Assembly (NCBI RefSeq): GCF_900217815.1
Contig: NZ_OBMT01000012.1
Location: 38,624-102,623 of the forward strand
Direction: 5' to 3'
Source of the DNA: Rhodobacter maris
GTDB taxonomy: Bacteria; Pseudomonadota; Alphaproteobacteria; Rhodobacterales; Rhodobacteraceae
DNA length: 64,000 nucleotides
Under the pieces are notes generated by a model, which had not been told where the DNA came from, did no database searches, and saw only the letters and a program-made list of their open reading frames with translations. Position numbers and translations under genes: made by a program. Of the stretch, positions 9,675-19,890 are shown in pieces; position 1 is the stretch's first letter, and every line of letters starts with the position of its first letter.

Positions 9675-11162
9675 TCAGGGCGCCGCCATCGCCTCTACGG
9701 TGGCCGAGAGCGGCGCGAGGTTGAGCGCACTTGCCGCGCCTGCGCGCCAGTCCTCGAGCCCCGCGACGGATTCGGGCCAGGCCGAGAGCATCACCACCAC
9801 CGCGCCATCGCGCCCGGCTTCAAAGGCCGCGCGCGCCAGCGTGCGCGTGATGTAGGGCGCTTTTTCACGACGCTGATCCAGCTCGCGCCAGATCCGGCTT
9901 TGCAGGCCCGCCCCTGCCGCGCCCATGCCCGCCGGACGCGTCACATAGACCATCCCCTCATCGGCGAGCGCCCGCTCGACCTGCTGGCGCAACAGGCTCA
10001 CACCCTGAAACACCGGCGGATCGGGCTCGACGAGGGCAAGCGCCTCCGGCATCGCGGCGCGCCATGCGGCAAGCGCCACCTCCACATCCTTGGGGTCCGC
10101 CCCCGCCGGGAGCGGATCGGCCAGAAGCGCCACCTCGAACCCTGCCGCGCGATAATCGGCGGCAGCGGCGGCGGCATCGGGGCGGGCGGGATCGAGCACC
10201 ACCGTCACCCAGGGGCCAAGCGCCTTGATCGTCTCGCGGTCGAGCCCGCCCGCGGCGGGGCCAACATCGCGCAACAGCACCGTGAGCCACGGCTTGCCGG
10301 GTTTTTCCGCATAGGCGGCAGCAAAGCGCTCGATCGCCGGGCCCTCGGCGGCAGGCATCGGCGCGGCGGAAGGCGCGGCCGCGGGCGCCTCATCAGACGC
10401 CGCCTTGGGTCCGGCCCCGGCAGTGGCAGGCCCCGATTGTGCCGCGGCGCCGATCTGCGGCAACCGGTTCACCCGGGTGCCCGCGGCATCGTCAAAACCG
10501 CGGCCCGTGCCGGGCACGATCACGCCCGGCAGCGCCGGACTGGCAGGAACCAGCGCCCCATCGGGCATCAGGGTGATCTCCTGCCCGGGGCCGGGGAGCG
10601 CGGCAACCGGTGGCAGATCGGGGGCGACGGTCTCGCCCGGGGGGGCGACAGGCATCTCGGGTGCCGCGCCGGGCAAGGTTTCAAGCGCGGCCTCCGGCGT
10701 CACCGGGTTGGTGGGGGCCGCGGGGGCCTTCGCCTCGGTCTCGGGGCGCGGTGGCGGATCGGTGACCGGATCGGCAGCGGGTGTCGCGGCCTCGGCCGGA
10801 GGCGCGGCAGGTGGCGCCGCCGCTCCGTTCGGCACGGCAGTTTCCGAACCGGGCGTGGGCGGCGTCTCGGCACTGTCGCGCACGAATTCAGACCCTGCGG
10901 GCAGCGGCACCTCCTGCGCCGGCCCACTGCGGGCCGCACTCGCCTCGTCAGATGCGGGGGGCGCTTTGGTCTTGGACTCGGGGACAACGGGCGGCACAGC
11001 CGTTTCAGGACGGGACATGGCCCCCGGTCCGGCCACGGTTCCGGCGGGGGCGACCGCCGTCCGGGTGGTCGGGGGGGGAGGCAGTATCAGCGAGGCCGCA
11101 GCAAGCCCCAGCCCCGAAACGACGACCCCGGTCGTCAGTCCCGCAATCACGCCACGCGCCAT
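9675..11162 (-). CDS. yibQ: Divergent polysaccharide deacetylase family protein (YibQ-like)
   Basis: A 495-residue protein with an N-terminal membrane anchor or signal (GVIAGLTTGVVVSGLGLAAASLIL, residues 4-27) and about 230 residues of low-complexity proline/alanine linker. The C-terminal domain (about 285-490) matches the divergent polysaccharide deacetylase fold: LTVLLRDVG, DRETIKALGPWVTVVLDP, AAGFEVALLADPLP, LSAWPESVAGLEDW. Canonical metal-binding histidines are not evident, as is usual for this family. It is transcribed against its neighbours and fills the gap between trpE and trpG; its stop is 12 bases from the trpE stop. In Rhodobacter sphaeroides a yibQ gene at the trp locus has been described. 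The function is unproven but probably envelope-related. Confidence 0.82.
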   Translation of the reverse strand: MARGVIAGLTTGVVVSGLGLAAASLILPPPPTTRTAVAPAGTVAGPGAMSRPETAVPPVVPESKTKAPPASDEASAARSGPAQEVPLPAGSEFVRDSAETPPTPGSETAVPNGAAAPPAAPPAEAATPAADPVTDPPPRPETEAKAPAAPTNPVTPEAALETLPGAAPEMPVAPPGETVAPDLPPVAALPGPGQEITLMPDGALVPASPALPGVIVPGTGRGFDDAAGTRVNRLPQIGAAAQSGPATAGAGPKAASDEAPAAAPSAAPMPAAEGPAIERFAAAYAEKPGKPWLTVLLRDVGPAAGGLDRETIKALGPWVTVVLDPARPDAAAAAADYRAAGFEVALLADPLPAGADPKDVEVALAAWRAAMPEALALVEPDPPVFQGVSLLRQQVERALADEGMVYVTRPAGMGAAGAGLQSRIWRELDQRREKAPYITRTLARAAFEAGRDGAVVVMLSAWPESVAGLEDWRAGAASALNLAPLSATVEAMAAP

Positions 11163-11326
11163 TCTCCGCTCTCCCGTTTCACGCCTGTTCCGGCTCTTGT
11201 GCTTTCTGCGCCCGAGGGCCGCGCCCTCCCAGCGCCTTGCGGGCTTGACCCCGGCCGCCTGCTCTGAGCATCTATACCCCGACGTCGGGCCCGGTTCACC
11301 CCCAGAATGCGGGCGGCGAGGAAGGA

Positions 11327-11920
11327 ATGCCCATGCTGCTGCTCATCGACAACTACGACAGCTTCACCTACAACCTCGTCCATTATTTCGGCGAGCTCGG
11401 CGCCGATGTGAAGGTGGTGCGCAACGACGCGATGGATGTGCAGGAGGCGATGGGCCTTGGCGCAGAGGCGATCGTGCTCTCCCCCGGCCCCTGCGACCCC
11501 GCTCAGGCGGGCATCTGCATTCCGCTGACGCTGGCGGCCGCCGAGGCGGGCGTGCCGTTGATGGGGGTCTGCCTTGGCCATCAGACCATTGGCGAGGCTT
11601 TTGGCGGCAAGGTGATCCGCGCGGGCGAGATCGTGCATGGCAAGATGGGGGCGATCCACCACGCGGGCAAAGGCGTCTTTGCCGGGCTGCCCTCACCGTT
11701 TCAGGCCACGCGCTATCATTCGCTGATCGTCGAGCGCGAAAGCCTGCCCGATTGCCTTGAGGTCACCGCATGGCTTGAGGGGGGCATGATCATGGGCCTG
11801 CGCCACAAAGAAAAGCTGATCGAGGGGGTGCAGTTCCACCCCGAGTCGATCGCTTCCGAACACGGCCATCAGATGCTGCGCAATTTCCTCGATACCGCGA
11901 AAGTGAAGGTGAGCGCATGA
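11327..11920 (+). CDS. trpG: Anthranilate synthase component II (glutamine amidotransferase)
   Basis: A 197-residue class I glutaminase that supplies ammonia to TrpE. The catalytic triad is visible: C82 in [15 protein letters not shown], and H171 and E173 in [10 protein letters not shown]. The oxyanion loop SPGPCDP is at 52-58. The ATG at 11327 is preceded by GGCGAGGAAGG; an ATG two codons later is also possible. It is the first gene of a tightly packed run and overlaps trpD by four bases (ATGA). The roughly 160 bases upstream are shared with the divergent yibQ gene and must hold the trpG promoter. Confidence 0.97.
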   Translation: MPMLLLIDNYDSFTYNLVHYFGELGADVKVVRNDAMDVQEAMGLGAEAIVLSPGPCDPAQAGICIPLTLAAAEAGVPLMGVCLGHQTIGEAFGGKVIRAGEIVHGKMGAIHHAGKGVFAGLPSPFQATRYHSLIVERESLPDCLEVTAWLEGGMIMGLRHKEKLIEGVQFHPESIASEHGHQMLRNFLDTAKVKVSA

Positions 11921-12927
11921 GCGAGCTCAAACCCCTGATCGGCCTTGCCGCCGAACGCGCCCTGACCCGCGCCGAGGCCGAGACCGCCTTTGAGGCGCTC
12001 TTTGAGGGCGCGGCGACCCCCGCACAGATGGGCGGGCTTTTGATGGCTTTGCGCACCCGCGGCGAAACGGTCGACGAAATCGCCGCCGCGGCCGCGGTGA
12101 TGCGCGCGAAGATGACCCGGATCACCGCGCCTGCAGGCGCGATCGACATCGTCGGCACCGGCGGCGACGGCAAGGGCACGCTCAATATCTCGACCGCCAC
12201 CGCGCTTGTGGTCGCGGGCGCCGGTGTGCCGGTCGCCAAGCACGGCAACCGCAATCTCTCCTCCAAATCCGGCGCCGCCGATGCGCTCACCGCGCTCGGG
12301 CTTGACGTGATGAAAGGCCCGGCCGCCGCGCAACAGGCGCTGAACGAGGTGGGCCTCACCTTCCTCATGGCGCCGATGCATCATCCGGCGATGAAGCATA
12401 TCGGCCCCACCCGGGTTGAACTTGGCACGCGCACGGTGTTCAATCTGCTTGGCCCGCTGACCAACCCCGCGGGCGTGAAGCGCCAGCTCACCGGCGCCTT
12501 CTCCCGCGCCTGGATCCGGCCGATGGCCGAGGTGCTCAAGGCGCTCGGCTCCGAAGCCGCCTGGCTCGTGCATGGCTCGGACGGTACCGATGAGCTTTCG
12601 ATCTGCGGCGTGAGCTGGGTGGCGGCGCTCGTCAATGGCGAGATCACCGAATTCGAGGTGCATCCGGAAGAGGCCGGCCTCCCCGCCCATCCGTTCGAGG
12701 CGATCATGGGCGGCGAGCCCTCTGAAAACGCGGCCGCCCTGCGCGCGCTTCTGGCAGGGGCACGGAGCGCCTACCGCGATGCCGTGCTGCTCAATGCCGC
12801 CGCTGCGCTCGTGGTGGCGGGCAAGGCGGGCACGCTCCGCGAGGGCGCGCAGATCGGCGCGGAAAGCATCGACAGCGGCGCGGCAGAGGCCAAACTTGCC
12901 GCGCTGAAAGCGGTGCTCGACGCATGA
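11917..12927 (+). CDS. trpD: Anthranilate phosphoribosyltransferase
   Basis: A 336-residue enzyme that transfers phosphoribose from PRPP to anthranilate, the second step of tryptophan synthesis. The conserved glycine-rich PRPP site [19 protein letters not shown] is at about residues 77-95. [21 protein letters not shown] and [34 protein letters not shown] are also present. Start and stop codons overlap trpG and trpC by four bases each, so translation is coupled along the operon. Confidence 0.98.
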   Translation: MSELKPLIGLAAERALTRAEAETAFEALFEGAATPAQMGGLLMALRTRGETVDEIAAAAAVMRAKMTRITAPAGAIDIVGTGGDGKGTLNISTATALVVAGAGVPVAKHGNRNLSSKSGAADALTALGLDVMKGPAAAQQALNEVGLTFLMAPMHHPAMKHIGPTRVELGTRTVFNLLGPLTNPAGVKRQLTGAFSRAWIRPMAEVLKALGSEAAWLVHGSDGTDELSICGVSWVAALVNGEITEFEVHPEEAGLPAHPFEAIMGGEPSENAAALRALLAGARSAYRDAVLLNAAAALVVAGKAGTLREGAQIGAESIDSGAAEAKLAALKAVLDA

Positions 12928-13718
12928 CGAACATCCTCGACCGGATCAAGGCCTACAAGCTTGAGGAAGTGGCGGCGGCAAAGGCCGCGCGGCCTCTGGC
13001 CGAGGTGGAGGCCGCGGCCAAGGCCGAAGCCCCGGCCCGCGGCTTTGCCGAAGCGCTTCGCAACAAATCCGCGCAAGGCTATGGCCTGATTGCCGAAATC
13101 AAGAAAGCCTCGCCCTCGAAAGGGCTGATCCGCCCGGATTTTGACCCGCCCGCGCTGGCCAAGGCCTATGAGGCGGGCGGCGCCGCCTGCCTCTCGGTGC
13201 TGACCGATGGCCCGAGCTTTCAGGGCGCGCCTGACTTTCTCGTCGCCGCCCGCGCGGCCTGTGCGCTCCCCGCGCTGCGCAAGGATTTTCTCTACGATCC
13301 CTATCAGGTCGCCGAGGCGCGTGCCTGGGGGGCGGACTGCATCCTGATCATCATGGCCTCGGTTGAGGACAGCCTCGCCGTGGAGCTGGAGGATGTGGCC
13401 TTTGGCTGGGGCATGGATGTGCTGGTCGAGGTGCATGACGGCGCGGAGCTTGACCGCGCGCTCAAGCACCTGAAATCGTCGCTGCTGGGCGTGAACAACC
13501 GCAATCTGAAGACTTTCGAGGTGACGCTCGATGTCACCCGCACGCTTGCGCCGACGATCCTTGCCGAAGGGCGCGAATTGGTCTGCGAAAGCGGGATCTT
13601 CACGCGCGAGGACATGGCGGCGATGGCCGAGGTTGGCACGCGGCGGTTCCTGATCGGCGAAAGCCTGATGCGGCAGGCCGATGTGGCGGGGGCAACCCGC
13701 GCGCTGCTCGCATGCTGA
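12924..13718 (+). CDS. trpC: Indole-3-glycerol phosphate synthase
   Basis: A 264-residue monofunctional (beta/alpha)8 enzyme that closes the pyrrole ring to make indole-3-glycerol phosphate. The catalytic lysine motif [14 protein letters not shown] is at about residues 52-65. [43 protein letters not shown] and the phosphate-binding LIGESLMR are conserved. No TrpF domain is fused. It overlaps trpD by four bases upstream and moaC by seven downstream. trpF, trpB and trpA are not in the window. Confidence 0.98.
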   Translation: MTNILDRIKAYKLEEVAAAKAARPLAEVEAAAKAEAPARGFAEALRNKSAQGYGLIAEIKKASPSKGLIRPDFDPPALAKAYEAGGAACLSVLTDGPSFQGAPDFLVAARAACALPALRKDFLYDPYQVAEARAWGADCILIIMASVEDSLAVELEDVAFGWGMDVLVEVHDGAELDRALKHLKSSLLGVNNRNLKTFEVTLDVTRTLAPTILAEGRELVCESGIFTREDMAAMAEVGTRRFLIGESLMRQADVAGATRALLAC

Positions 13719-14185
13719 GCCATTTCGACGGCGCCGGAAAGGCGCATATGGTCGATGTCTCGGACAAGCCGGTGACGGCACGCGAGGCAGTGGCGGAGGG
13801 CTGCATCGTGATGGCGCCCGAGACGCTGGCGCTTGTCCTGCAGGGCACAGCGGAAAAGGGCGATGTTCTGGGCATCGCCCGCGTCGCCGGGATCATGGGA
13901 GCGAAGAAGACCTCCGAGCTTATTCCGCTCTGCCATCCGCTGCCGATCACCAGGGTGGCGCTTGAGCTGACGCCCGATGAGGCTTTGCCCGGAGTGCGGA
14001 TCCGCGCCACGGTGAAGACCACAGGGCAGACCGGGGTGGAAATGGAGGCGCTGACTGCCGTTTCGGTCGCCGCGCTGACGCTTTACGACATGCTTAAGGC
14101 GGCCGAGAAATCCATGCATATCGAGGAGATACGGCTTGTGATGAAGGATGGCGGCAAATCGGGCCGCTATGAGGCCGCGCCGTGA
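13712..14185 (+). CDS. moaC: Cyclic pyranopterin monophosphate synthase
   Basis: A 157-residue molybdenum-cofactor enzyme that acts with MoaA to turn GTP into cyclic pyranopterin monophosphate. [18 protein letters not shown] at about residue 13, [17 protein letters not shown] in the middle, and [27 protein letters not shown] are hallmark segments. It overlaps the trpC stop by seven bases and has GTGA overlap with moeA, so it is expressed with the trp genes. This trp-moa linkage is characteristic of Rhodobacteraceae. Confidence 0.98.
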   Translation: MLSHFDGAGKAHMVDVSDKPVTAREAVAEGCIVMAPETLALVLQGTAEKGDVLGIARVAGIMGAKKTSELIPLCHPLPITRVALELTPDEALPGVRIRATVKTTGQTGVEMEALTAVSVAALTLYDMLKAAEKSMHIEEIRLVMKDGGKSGRYEAAP

Positions 14186-15360
14186 TTTCTGTCGCGGAGG
14201 CGCTCGCGCAGGTGCTGGCGCTCGCCCGACCGCTTCCGCCCGAGCGCGTGCCGCTTGCCGAAGCGCTTGGCCGTGTGCTGGCCCAGCCGGTCACGGCCCG
14301 CCTCACCCAGCCGCCCTTCGATGCCGCGGCGATGGATGGCTACTGGATTGCCGCGGCCGATGCCCGCCCCGGCGCGCGGCTTATCGTGACCGGCGCGGCC
14401 GCGGCGGGCCATGCGCATCAGGGCGCGCTTTCCCCCGGACAGGCCTTGCGCATTTTTACCGGCGCGCCCTGCCCCGCAGCCCCCGGCCGGGTGATCCCGC
14501 AGGAAGATGTGACCCGCGAAGGCGACGGCATCACCCTTGGCACCTTGCCGAAATCCGCCCATATCCGGCCCCGCGGCGGCGATTTTGCCGAGGGCGCCGA
14601 GGTGTTTCCGCGCCGCCCGCTCACACCGCGCGATCTGGGCCTGATGGCCGCGATGAACATCGCAGAGCTGCCGGTGCATCGCCGCCCCCAGGTTGCGATC
14701 ATCGCCACCGGCGACGAACTCGTGATGCCGGGGGAGCGCCCCGGCCCGGACCAGATCCTGTGCTCGAACAGCTTTTTGCTTGCGGGCGCGGTGACTCAGG
14801 CAGGCGGTATCGCGCGCATGCTGCCGATCGCGCGCGATACCGAGGCGAGCCTGCGTGCCGTGCTCGGCGCGGCCGAAGGCGCCGATCTGATCGTCACTTC
14901 CGGGGGCGCCTCGGTGGGGGAGCATGATCTAGTCGGCAAGGTCGCGGGCGAGATGGGGCTCGCGCGCGCCTTCTGGCAAGTGGCGATGAAACCCGGCAAG
15001 CCCTTGATGGCGGGGCGGCTCGGGGGGGCTGTGCTTTTGGGTCTGCCCGGCAATCCGGTGGCCGCGGCGGTTTGCGCCGATCTCTTCCTTGCACCGGTTT
15101 TAAAGCGTTTTCAGGGCCTTGAGATTCCGGCCAGCACCGCCAAAGCGGTGCTTGGTTGCGATGTGCCGCCGGAAGGTCCGCGTGCGCACTACCAGCGTGC
15201 CCGCCTTTCGCTGGGCGGCGATCTTCCGGTGATCACCCCTTTCGCGCAGCAGGATTCCGCGGGGCTGAGCGTATTGGCGCAGGCGGATGCGCTTTTGATC
15301 CGCCCGCCGCAAGACGGCCCCCGGAGCGCGGGCGAGATCGTCGACTATCTGCCGCTTTGA
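14182..15360 (+). CDS. moeA: Molybdopterin molybdenumtransferase
   Basis: A 392-residue enzyme that inserts molybdate into adenylylated molybdopterin. Visible are [15 protein letters not shown] near residue 49, [39 protein letters not shown] at about 173, [13 protein letters not shown] at about 240, and [26 protein letters not shown]. The start is a GTG that overlaps the moaC stop as GTGA; no ATG fits. It is the last gene of the coupled run; lexA follows after about 80 bases behind its own promoter. Confidence 0.96.
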   Translation: MISVAEALAQVLALARPLPPERVPLAEALGRVLAQPVTARLTQPPFDAAAMDGYWIAAADARPGARLIVTGAAAAGHAHQGALSPGQALRIFTGAPCPAAPGRVIPQEDVTREGDGITLGTLPKSAHIRPRGGDFAEGAEVFPRRPLTPRDLGLMAAMNIAELPVHRRPQVAIIATGDELVMPGERPGPDQILCSNSFLLAGAVTQAGGIARMLPIARDTEASLRAVLGAAEGADLIVTSGGASVGEHDLVGKVAGEMGLARAFWQVAMKPGKPLMAGRLGGAVLLGLPGNPVAAAVCADLFLAPVLKRFQGLEIPASTAKAVLGCDVPPEGPRAHYQRARLSLGGDLPVITPFAQQDSAGLSVLAQADALLIRPPQDGPRSAGEIVDYLPL

Positions 15361-15370
15361 GCCGGACGCG

Positions 15371-15410
15371 TTGACACGAAACGCGAACGAGGTTAGAACA
15401 AGAGGTGAAC
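15371..15410 (+). promoter_or_regulatory. lexA promoter with overlapping double SOS (LexA) box
   Basis: TTGACA at 15371-15376 and TAGAAC at 15394-15399 are 17 bases apart. Across and after the -10 element lie three GAAC repeats at 15385, 15396 and 15407. Each pair is separated by exactly seven bases, giving two overlapping copies of the alphaproteobacterial LexA site GAAC-N7-GAAC. The arrangement would let LexA block its own promoter. The lexA ATG is 33 bases after the last repeat. Confidence 0.88.
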
Positions 15411-15442
15411 GCAGGGGGACGTCTGGCACGAGGGGATCGTGA

Positions 15443-16159
15443 ATGCTGACACGCAAGCAACTGGAACTTCTCGAATTCATCCAAAAGCGCATGGCGCGCG
15501 ACGGGGTGCCCCCGTCTTTCGACGAAATGAAGGATGCGCTCGATTTACGCTCGAAATCGGGTATTCACCGGCTCATCACCGCGCTGGAAGAGCGCGGCTT
15601 CATTCGCCGGCTGGCGCATCGGGCGCGGGCGCTGGAAATCGTGAAACTGCCCGAGTCGCTCGAGGCGGCAGCGGTCGCCGCCGCAGCGACACCGGCGAAG
15701 CCGAAGGTCCGTCCCGAGGGGATCGAAGGCGACCGGGTGGACCCGCCACGCGGCGCGATGGCCGTGGCAGCGGCCGCGCTGGAGATCCCCCTGATGGGGC
15801 GGATCGCGGCCGGGGTACCGATCGAGGCGATTGCCGAGATCTCGCATCATGTGGCGGTGCCCGGCGCGATGGTTTCCGGCCGAGGCGCGCATTACGCCCT
15901 TGAGGTCAAGGGCGATTCGATGATCGAGGCGGGGATCAACGATGGCGACATCGTGGTGATCCGCTCACAGGGCACGGCGGAGAGCGGCGAGATCGTGGTG
16001 GCACTGATCGAGGATCACGAGGCGACATTGAAGCGCTATTTCCGCCGCAGCGGGATGATTGCGCTCGAGGCGGCGAACCCGGCCTATGAGACGCGGATGC
16101 TGCGCGAGGATCAGGTGAAGGTGCAAGGCCGCCTTGTGGGGCTGATCCGCAGCTATTGA
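15443..16159 (+). CDS. lexA: LexA repressor (SOS response, S24 family)
   Basis: A 238-residue transcriptional repressor of DNA-damage genes. The N-terminal winged helix (residues 1-65) contains [16 protein letters not shown] and [23 protein letters not shown]. The self-cleavage site is A123-G124 in RIAAGVPI. The catalytic dyad is S159 ([15 protein letters not shown]) and K197 (EATLKRYF). An alanine/proline-rich linker of about 45 residues separates the halves, longer than in E. coli LexA (202 residues) and usual for alphaproteobacteria. It is autoregulated through the double box just upstream. Its last seven bases overlap the end of comEC on the other strand. Confidence 0.97.
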   Translation: MLTRKQLELLEFIQKRMARDGVPPSFDEMKDALDLRSKSGIHRLITALEERGFIRRLAHRARALEIVKLPESLEAAAVAAAATPAKPKVRPEGIEGDRVDPPRGAMAVAAAALEIPLMGRIAAGVPIEAIAEISHHVAVPGAMVSGRGAHYALEVKGDSMIEAGINDGDIVVIRSQGTAESGEIVVALIEDHEATLKRYFRRSGMIALEAANPAYETRMLREDQVKVQGRLVGLIRSY

Positions 16160-18192
16160 GGCGGGCGGGTCCAGAGCCGGTTGCCAGCCTCCGTCGTAAC
16201 CGAGCGCATCCGGCCCGCCACATCGAAGGCGAGCGCACCGCTCCGCGCGAGGCTGCGGCTGTCGTAAAGCGTGCACGCGCCGGTGAAATCCACGGGCGCG
16301 GGTTTGTCAATCACGACCAGAGCCGAAGCCCGGCAGGCCTCGGGCAGGGCCGCGGGCGCGCCCTTCCCCGTCAGATGCACGAGGGCATGGCCCTGCCACT
16401 CCGCCTGCCGGCGGCCCCTCGGGCCGACAAACCCCGGGCGTTCGGCAGCCTCTTCGGGCGTGGCCGTGTCGCCATCGGCCACAAGCCAGCCCTCGGCGGT
16501 ATAAACAGGCGCGGCTTTGGACAGGGCGCGTCCCGACGGGGTCATCAGCCCGACAAGCGCGCCCTCAGGCGCGATCAGCAGGGCCGGGCGTGGGGCGAGC
16601 GCCCAGCCGGCAACACTGAGCGCGAGCATGATGACGGCGCAGGCGCGTAGGCCCCCCCGGGCCAGCACGGCGACAGCTGCAGCGAGCGCCATGGTCGGCA
16701 GCACCCATCCGGGCGGCGCGGGAAGCACGCTTTGCGCGCCGTCAAGCCCCGCCACCCAGGCGGCGACGGCGAGCACCCAGCCGGTGCCCTTGCCCATCAC
16801 CCAGAGCGCGGGGCCCGCAAGGCCAAAGGGCGCGAGGCAGGCGGCGATCACGCCTGCAGGCATCACCACGACCCCCATCATCGGCACTGCGAGCAGATTG
16901 GCGAGCAGGCCGTAATGCGACATGCGCCCGAAATGCGCCGCCGCGATCGGCGCGGTGACGACCCCGGCGACCAGCGAGGTGAGGATCAACATCGCCAGCG
17001 GGCGCAACGGAACGGGGATGTGCTTTTGCCAGGCAGGCCAGGGTTTTGCGATCAGGATCAGCGCCACGGTTGCGGCGAAGCTCATCTGGAAGCCGGGGCC
17101 GAGCAGCGCCTCGGGCCAGAGGGCGAGCAGGACGAGGGCGGCAAGTGCTACGGTGTTCAGGGAAAGCGCGCGGCGGTCGAGCAGCACCGCCGAAAGCATC
17201 ACCGAGGTCATGATCCAGGCGCGCTGGGTGGCGATATCGGCGCCGGAAATCCACAGATAGGCGGTCGAGGCCAGAAGCGCCGCGATGGCGGCGATTTTTT
17301 TCGTGTTCCACCAGAGCGCCACCCAGCCGATCAACGCGAACCCATGGCGGATCGCGGCGAAAACGAAGCCCGCGAGCATCCCCATATGCAGCCCGGAGAT
17401 CGAGACGATATGATAGAGATTGGCGGCGCGCATCTCTTCGTTCGTGGCCTCCTCGATGCCGGAGCGGTCCCCCGTCATCAGCGCGGCCGAGACCGCCCCT
17501 GCCTGCCCCGGGATGCGCGCCTGCATCGCCGCGGAAAGCTGCATCCGCAGCCGGTGCGCGGCAAGCGCCCGGTCGTCCGGGTCGGGCGGGGCGATCACCA
17601 CGACGGGCGCGCGGGTATAACCGACGGCGCCGAGCCTTTCGAACCAGGCGGTGCGGCGGAAATCCCAGGCACCGGGCTCCACCGGGCCATTGGGCGGGCT
17701 CAGATGCGCCGTGGTCATGACCACCAGCCCCGGCTCCGGAGCGAGCGCATCGCCCCCCCCATGCAACGCGATGCGCACCTTTGCGGGCGTGCGCGCGGGG
17801 GGAGTGCCGGGCAGGCGCACCTGATCGAGAGTGAGGCGCAACACGTCGCGCGCCGAGCGGTCGATCCGCAGAATTCGCCCCTCGACCGGGCCATAATAGC
17901 GATGCGCAAGCACCGGGGCGGCGACGGTGCGAGCGCGCAGATCGGCGGCCAGAAGCCCGCAAGCGACGAAGATCAAAAGCGCCGCAGGCAGTCGCACGGG
18001 CCCCGCGCCCCGCGCCCAGACCAGCGCAGCGGCGAGCGTCACCGCACCCGCCAACACACGCAGCCCCGCCGTCGGCTCGTCGGGGAGCGTGAAATAGCCC
18101 CCGATCCCAAGACCGAGCGCGAGCGGTGCCCAGAGCATCCAGTCGAGTTGGGCACGCGCAACCGCGCCGAGAGGGTCGGAAAGCCCGGCCAT
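16153..18192 (-). CDS. comEC: ComEC/Rec2 family DNA-uptake channel protein
   Basis: A 679-residue polytopic inner-membrane protein from the ATG at 18192; a TTG at 18291 in frame would add 33 residues that look unconserved. Residues after about 20 form a DUF4131-type membrane region. The Competence domain carries [23 protein letters not shown] near residue 250, the family's most conserved motif, followed by about eight hydrophobic helices. The C-terminal 130 residues lack HxHxD-type motifs, so the metallo-beta-lactamase domain found in Bacillus ComEC is absent or degenerate. In Rhodobacter capsulatus ComEC is needed for uptake of DNA delivered by the gene transfer agent. The 3' end overlaps lexA; the 5' end is divergent from gltX. 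Confidence 0.9.
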   Translation of the reverse strand: MAGLSDPLGAVARAQLDWMLWAPLALGLGIGGYFTLPDEPTAGLRVLAGAVTLAAALVWARGAGPVRLPAALLIFVACGLLAADLRARTVAAPVLAHRYYGPVEGRILRIDRSARDVLRLTLDQVRLPGTPPARTPAKVRIALHGGGDALAPEPGLVVMTTAHLSPPNGPVEPGAWDFRRTAWFERLGAVGYTRAPVVVIAPPDPDDRALAAHRLRMQLSAAMQARIPGQAGAVSAALMTGDRSGIEEATNEEMRAANLYHIVSISGLHMGMLAGFVFAAIRHGFALIGWVALWWNTKKIAAIAALLASTAYLWISGADIATQRAWIMTSVMLSAVLLDRRALSLNTVALAALVLLALWPEALLGPGFQMSFAATVALILIAKPWPAWQKHIPVPLRPLAMLILTSLVAGVVTAPIAAAHFGRMSHYGLLANLLAVPMMGVVVMPAGVIAACLAPFGLAGPALWVMGKGTGWVLAVAAWVAGLDGAQSVLPAPPGWVLPTMALAAAVAVLARGGLRACAVIMLALSVAGWALAPRPALLIAPEGALVGLMTPSGRALSKAAPVYTAEGWLVADGDTATPEEAAERPGFVGPRGRRQAEWQGHALVHLTGKGAPAALPEACRASALVVIDKPAPVDFTGACTLYDSRSLARSGALAFDVAGRMRSVTTEAGNRLWTRPPQ

Positions 18193-18312
18193 GCGGAGAC
18201 CCCGCGCGAGCGGCCCAGCTTCGAAACCGCTGCCCCCGGCGATCCGCTGCACTTGTCGCGCCCCCCCTTGGTGATTTAGAGAAATCCCCAAGAGAGCCTA
18301 CGGGCATCATGG

Positions 18313-18328
18313 TTTCCAAAAGGTTAAC
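18313..18328. promoter_or_regulatory. Weak CtrA-like site between comEC and gltX
   Basis: TTTC-N7-TTAAC matches the CtrA consensus TTAA-N7-TTAAC with one perfect and one degenerate half. It lies in the 180-base divergent gap, about 120 bases upstream of the comEC ATG. In R. capsulatus CtrA controls DNA-uptake genes, which makes the position suggestive but not convincing. Confidence 0.2.
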
Positions 18329-18370
18329 GTGGCCGCTCCGGACCCATCGGCGCGCCGCGAGAAAGGCCCC

Positions 18371-18398
18371 AATGTCGCAAAAGCCAATGTCGCAAAAG
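18371..18398 (+). repeat. Tandem duplication at the gltX start codon
   Basis: AATGTCGCAAAAG occurs twice, at 18371-18383 and 18386-18398, separated by CC. The 15-base period is in frame, so the protein begins MSQKPMSQK with two candidate ATGs. Confidence 0.9.
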
Positions 18399-19787
18399 AT
18401 CGTCACCCGCTTCGCCCCCTCGCCCACCGGCTATCTGCATATCGGTGGTGCGCGCACGGCGCTGTTCAACTGGCTCTACGCGCGCGGCCACGGCGGCACG
18501 TTCCTTCTGCGCATCGAGGATACCGACCGCGCCCGCTCCACTCCCGAGGCGACGGCGGCGATCCTGAAAGGGCTCGACTGGCTCGGGCTCGATTACGACG
18601 GCGAGGTGGTGAGCCAGTTCGAGCGCGCGCCGCGCCATGCCGAGGTGGCCCGCGAGATGCTGGCCCGGGGCATGGCCTACAAGTGCTTCTCCACGCAGGA
18701 GGAGATCGAGGCCTTCCGCGAGGCCGCCCGAGCCGAAGGCAAATCGACGCTGTTCCAGAGCCCGTGGCGGGACGCCGACCCTGGCACGCATCCCGATGGC
18801 GCTTACGTGATCCGCCTGAAGGCCCCGCGCGAAGGGGTGACGGTGATCGAGGACAAGGTGCAGGGCAAGGTGACCTTCCGCAACGACACGCTCGATGACA
18901 TGGTCTGTTTACGTTCGGATGGCACACCGACCTATATGCTGGCGGTGGTGGTTGACGATCATGATATGGGTGTGACGCATGTGATCCGCGGTGATGACCA
19001 CCTGACCAATGCCGCGCGGCAGGTGCAGGTCTACACTGCGATGGGCTGGGATGTGCCCGCTTTCGCGCATATTCCGCTCATTCACGGCCCCGATGGCAAG
19101 AAGCTCTCGAAGCGCCACGGCGCGGTCGGGCTCGAGCAATATCAGGCCATGGGCTACCCGGCGGCGGGGATGCGCAATTACCTTGCCCGGCTGGGCTGGA
19201 GCCATGGTGACGATGAATTCTTCACCGATGCGCAAGCGAAGGACTGGTTCGAGCTGGAAGGAATCGGCCGCGCGCCCTCGCGGCTCGACTTCAAGAAGCT
19301 CGAGAACATCTGCGGCCAGCATATCGCGCAGATCCCCGATGCCGATCTGATGCCGCAAATCCACGCTTATCTGGAGGCGGCCGGGGAAGCTTCACTTTCC
19401 CCTCACCAATCCGACGCTTTGCTTGCGGCCCTGCCGCTTGCCAAGACCGGCGCGAAGACCTTTGGGCAACTCCTTGAAAAGGCGCGCTTTGCACTGATCT
19501 CGCGGCCCGTGGCGATGGATGAGAAGGCAGAGAAAGCGCTCGACTCTGTATCCCGTGGTATACTGGGAGAATTGACGCAGAGGCTGCAAAATGCTAGCTG
19601 GACGCGGGAAGACCTCGAAGCCGTTGCCGCGGAGCTGGCGCAGGCGCAGGGAATCGGCCTTGGCAAGATTGCCGCGCCGATCCGCGCCGCGCTCGCAGGC
19701 CGCACGGCCACTCCCTCGGTCTTCGACATGATGGAATTGCTCGGCCGTGACGAAGTCCTGGCCCGGCTGGAAGATCAGGCGGCCTGA
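18372..19787 (+). CDS. gltX: Glutamyl-tRNA synthetase
   Basis: A 471-residue class I aminoacyl-tRNA synthetase that charges glutamate onto tRNA-Glu. The ATP signature appears as [17 protein letters not shown] with HIGG at residues 23-26, and the KMSKS-equivalent KKLSKRHG begins near residue 243. [10 protein letters not shown] is the glutamate-binding segment. The start is ambiguous because of a 15-base duplication giving two in-frame ATGs (18372 and 18387); GAGAAAGG lies upstream of the first. An in-frame extension back to 18309 looks less likely. A terminator hairpin is built over the stop codon and gltA follows 100 bases later. Confidence 0.97.
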   Translation: MSQKPMSQKIVTRFAPSPTGYLHIGGARTALFNWLYARGHGGTFLLRIEDTDRARSTPEATAAILKGLDWLGLDYDGEVVSQFERAPRHAEVAREMLARGMAYKCFSTQEEIEAFREAARAEGKSTLFQSPWRDADPGTHPDGAYVIRLKAPREGVTVIEDKVQGKVTFRNDTLDDMVCLRSDGTPTYMLAVVVDDHDMGVTHVIRGDDHLTNAARQVQVYTAMGWDVPAFAHIPLIHGPDGKKLSKRHGAVGLEQYQAMGYPAAGMRNYLARLGWSHGDDEFFTDAQAKDWFELEGIGRAPSRLDFKKLENICGQHIAQIPDADLMPQIHAYLEAAGEASLSPHQSDALLAALPLAKTGAKTFGQLLEKARFALISRPVAMDEKAEKALDSVSRGILGELTQRLQNASWTREDLEAVAAELAQAQGIGLGKIAAPIRAALAGRTATPSVFDMMELLGRDEVLARLEDQAA

Positions 19788-19800
19788 CCGGGCCGCCTTT
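19778..19800 (+). terminator. Rho-independent terminator of gltX
   Basis: GGCGGCC (19778-19784) pairs with GGCCGCC (19791-19797) around a six-base loop that contains the gltX stop codon, and is followed by TTT. It is short on T residues, so termination may be partial. Confidence 0.6.
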
Positions 19801-19890
19801 CCCGGGAAACCGGAAAGACCGCGAGCCGGATTTGTCGGCTTCCGGCCCAGACGCGCCGACGCGACCCGTCGGCTGACAGGAGAGGTTCTT

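Noticed and set aside
11278..11289. Perfect 12-base palindrome CCCGACGTCGGG before trpG
   Set aside because: Short GC palindromes are frequent at this base composition and no second copy or promoter relation is clear.
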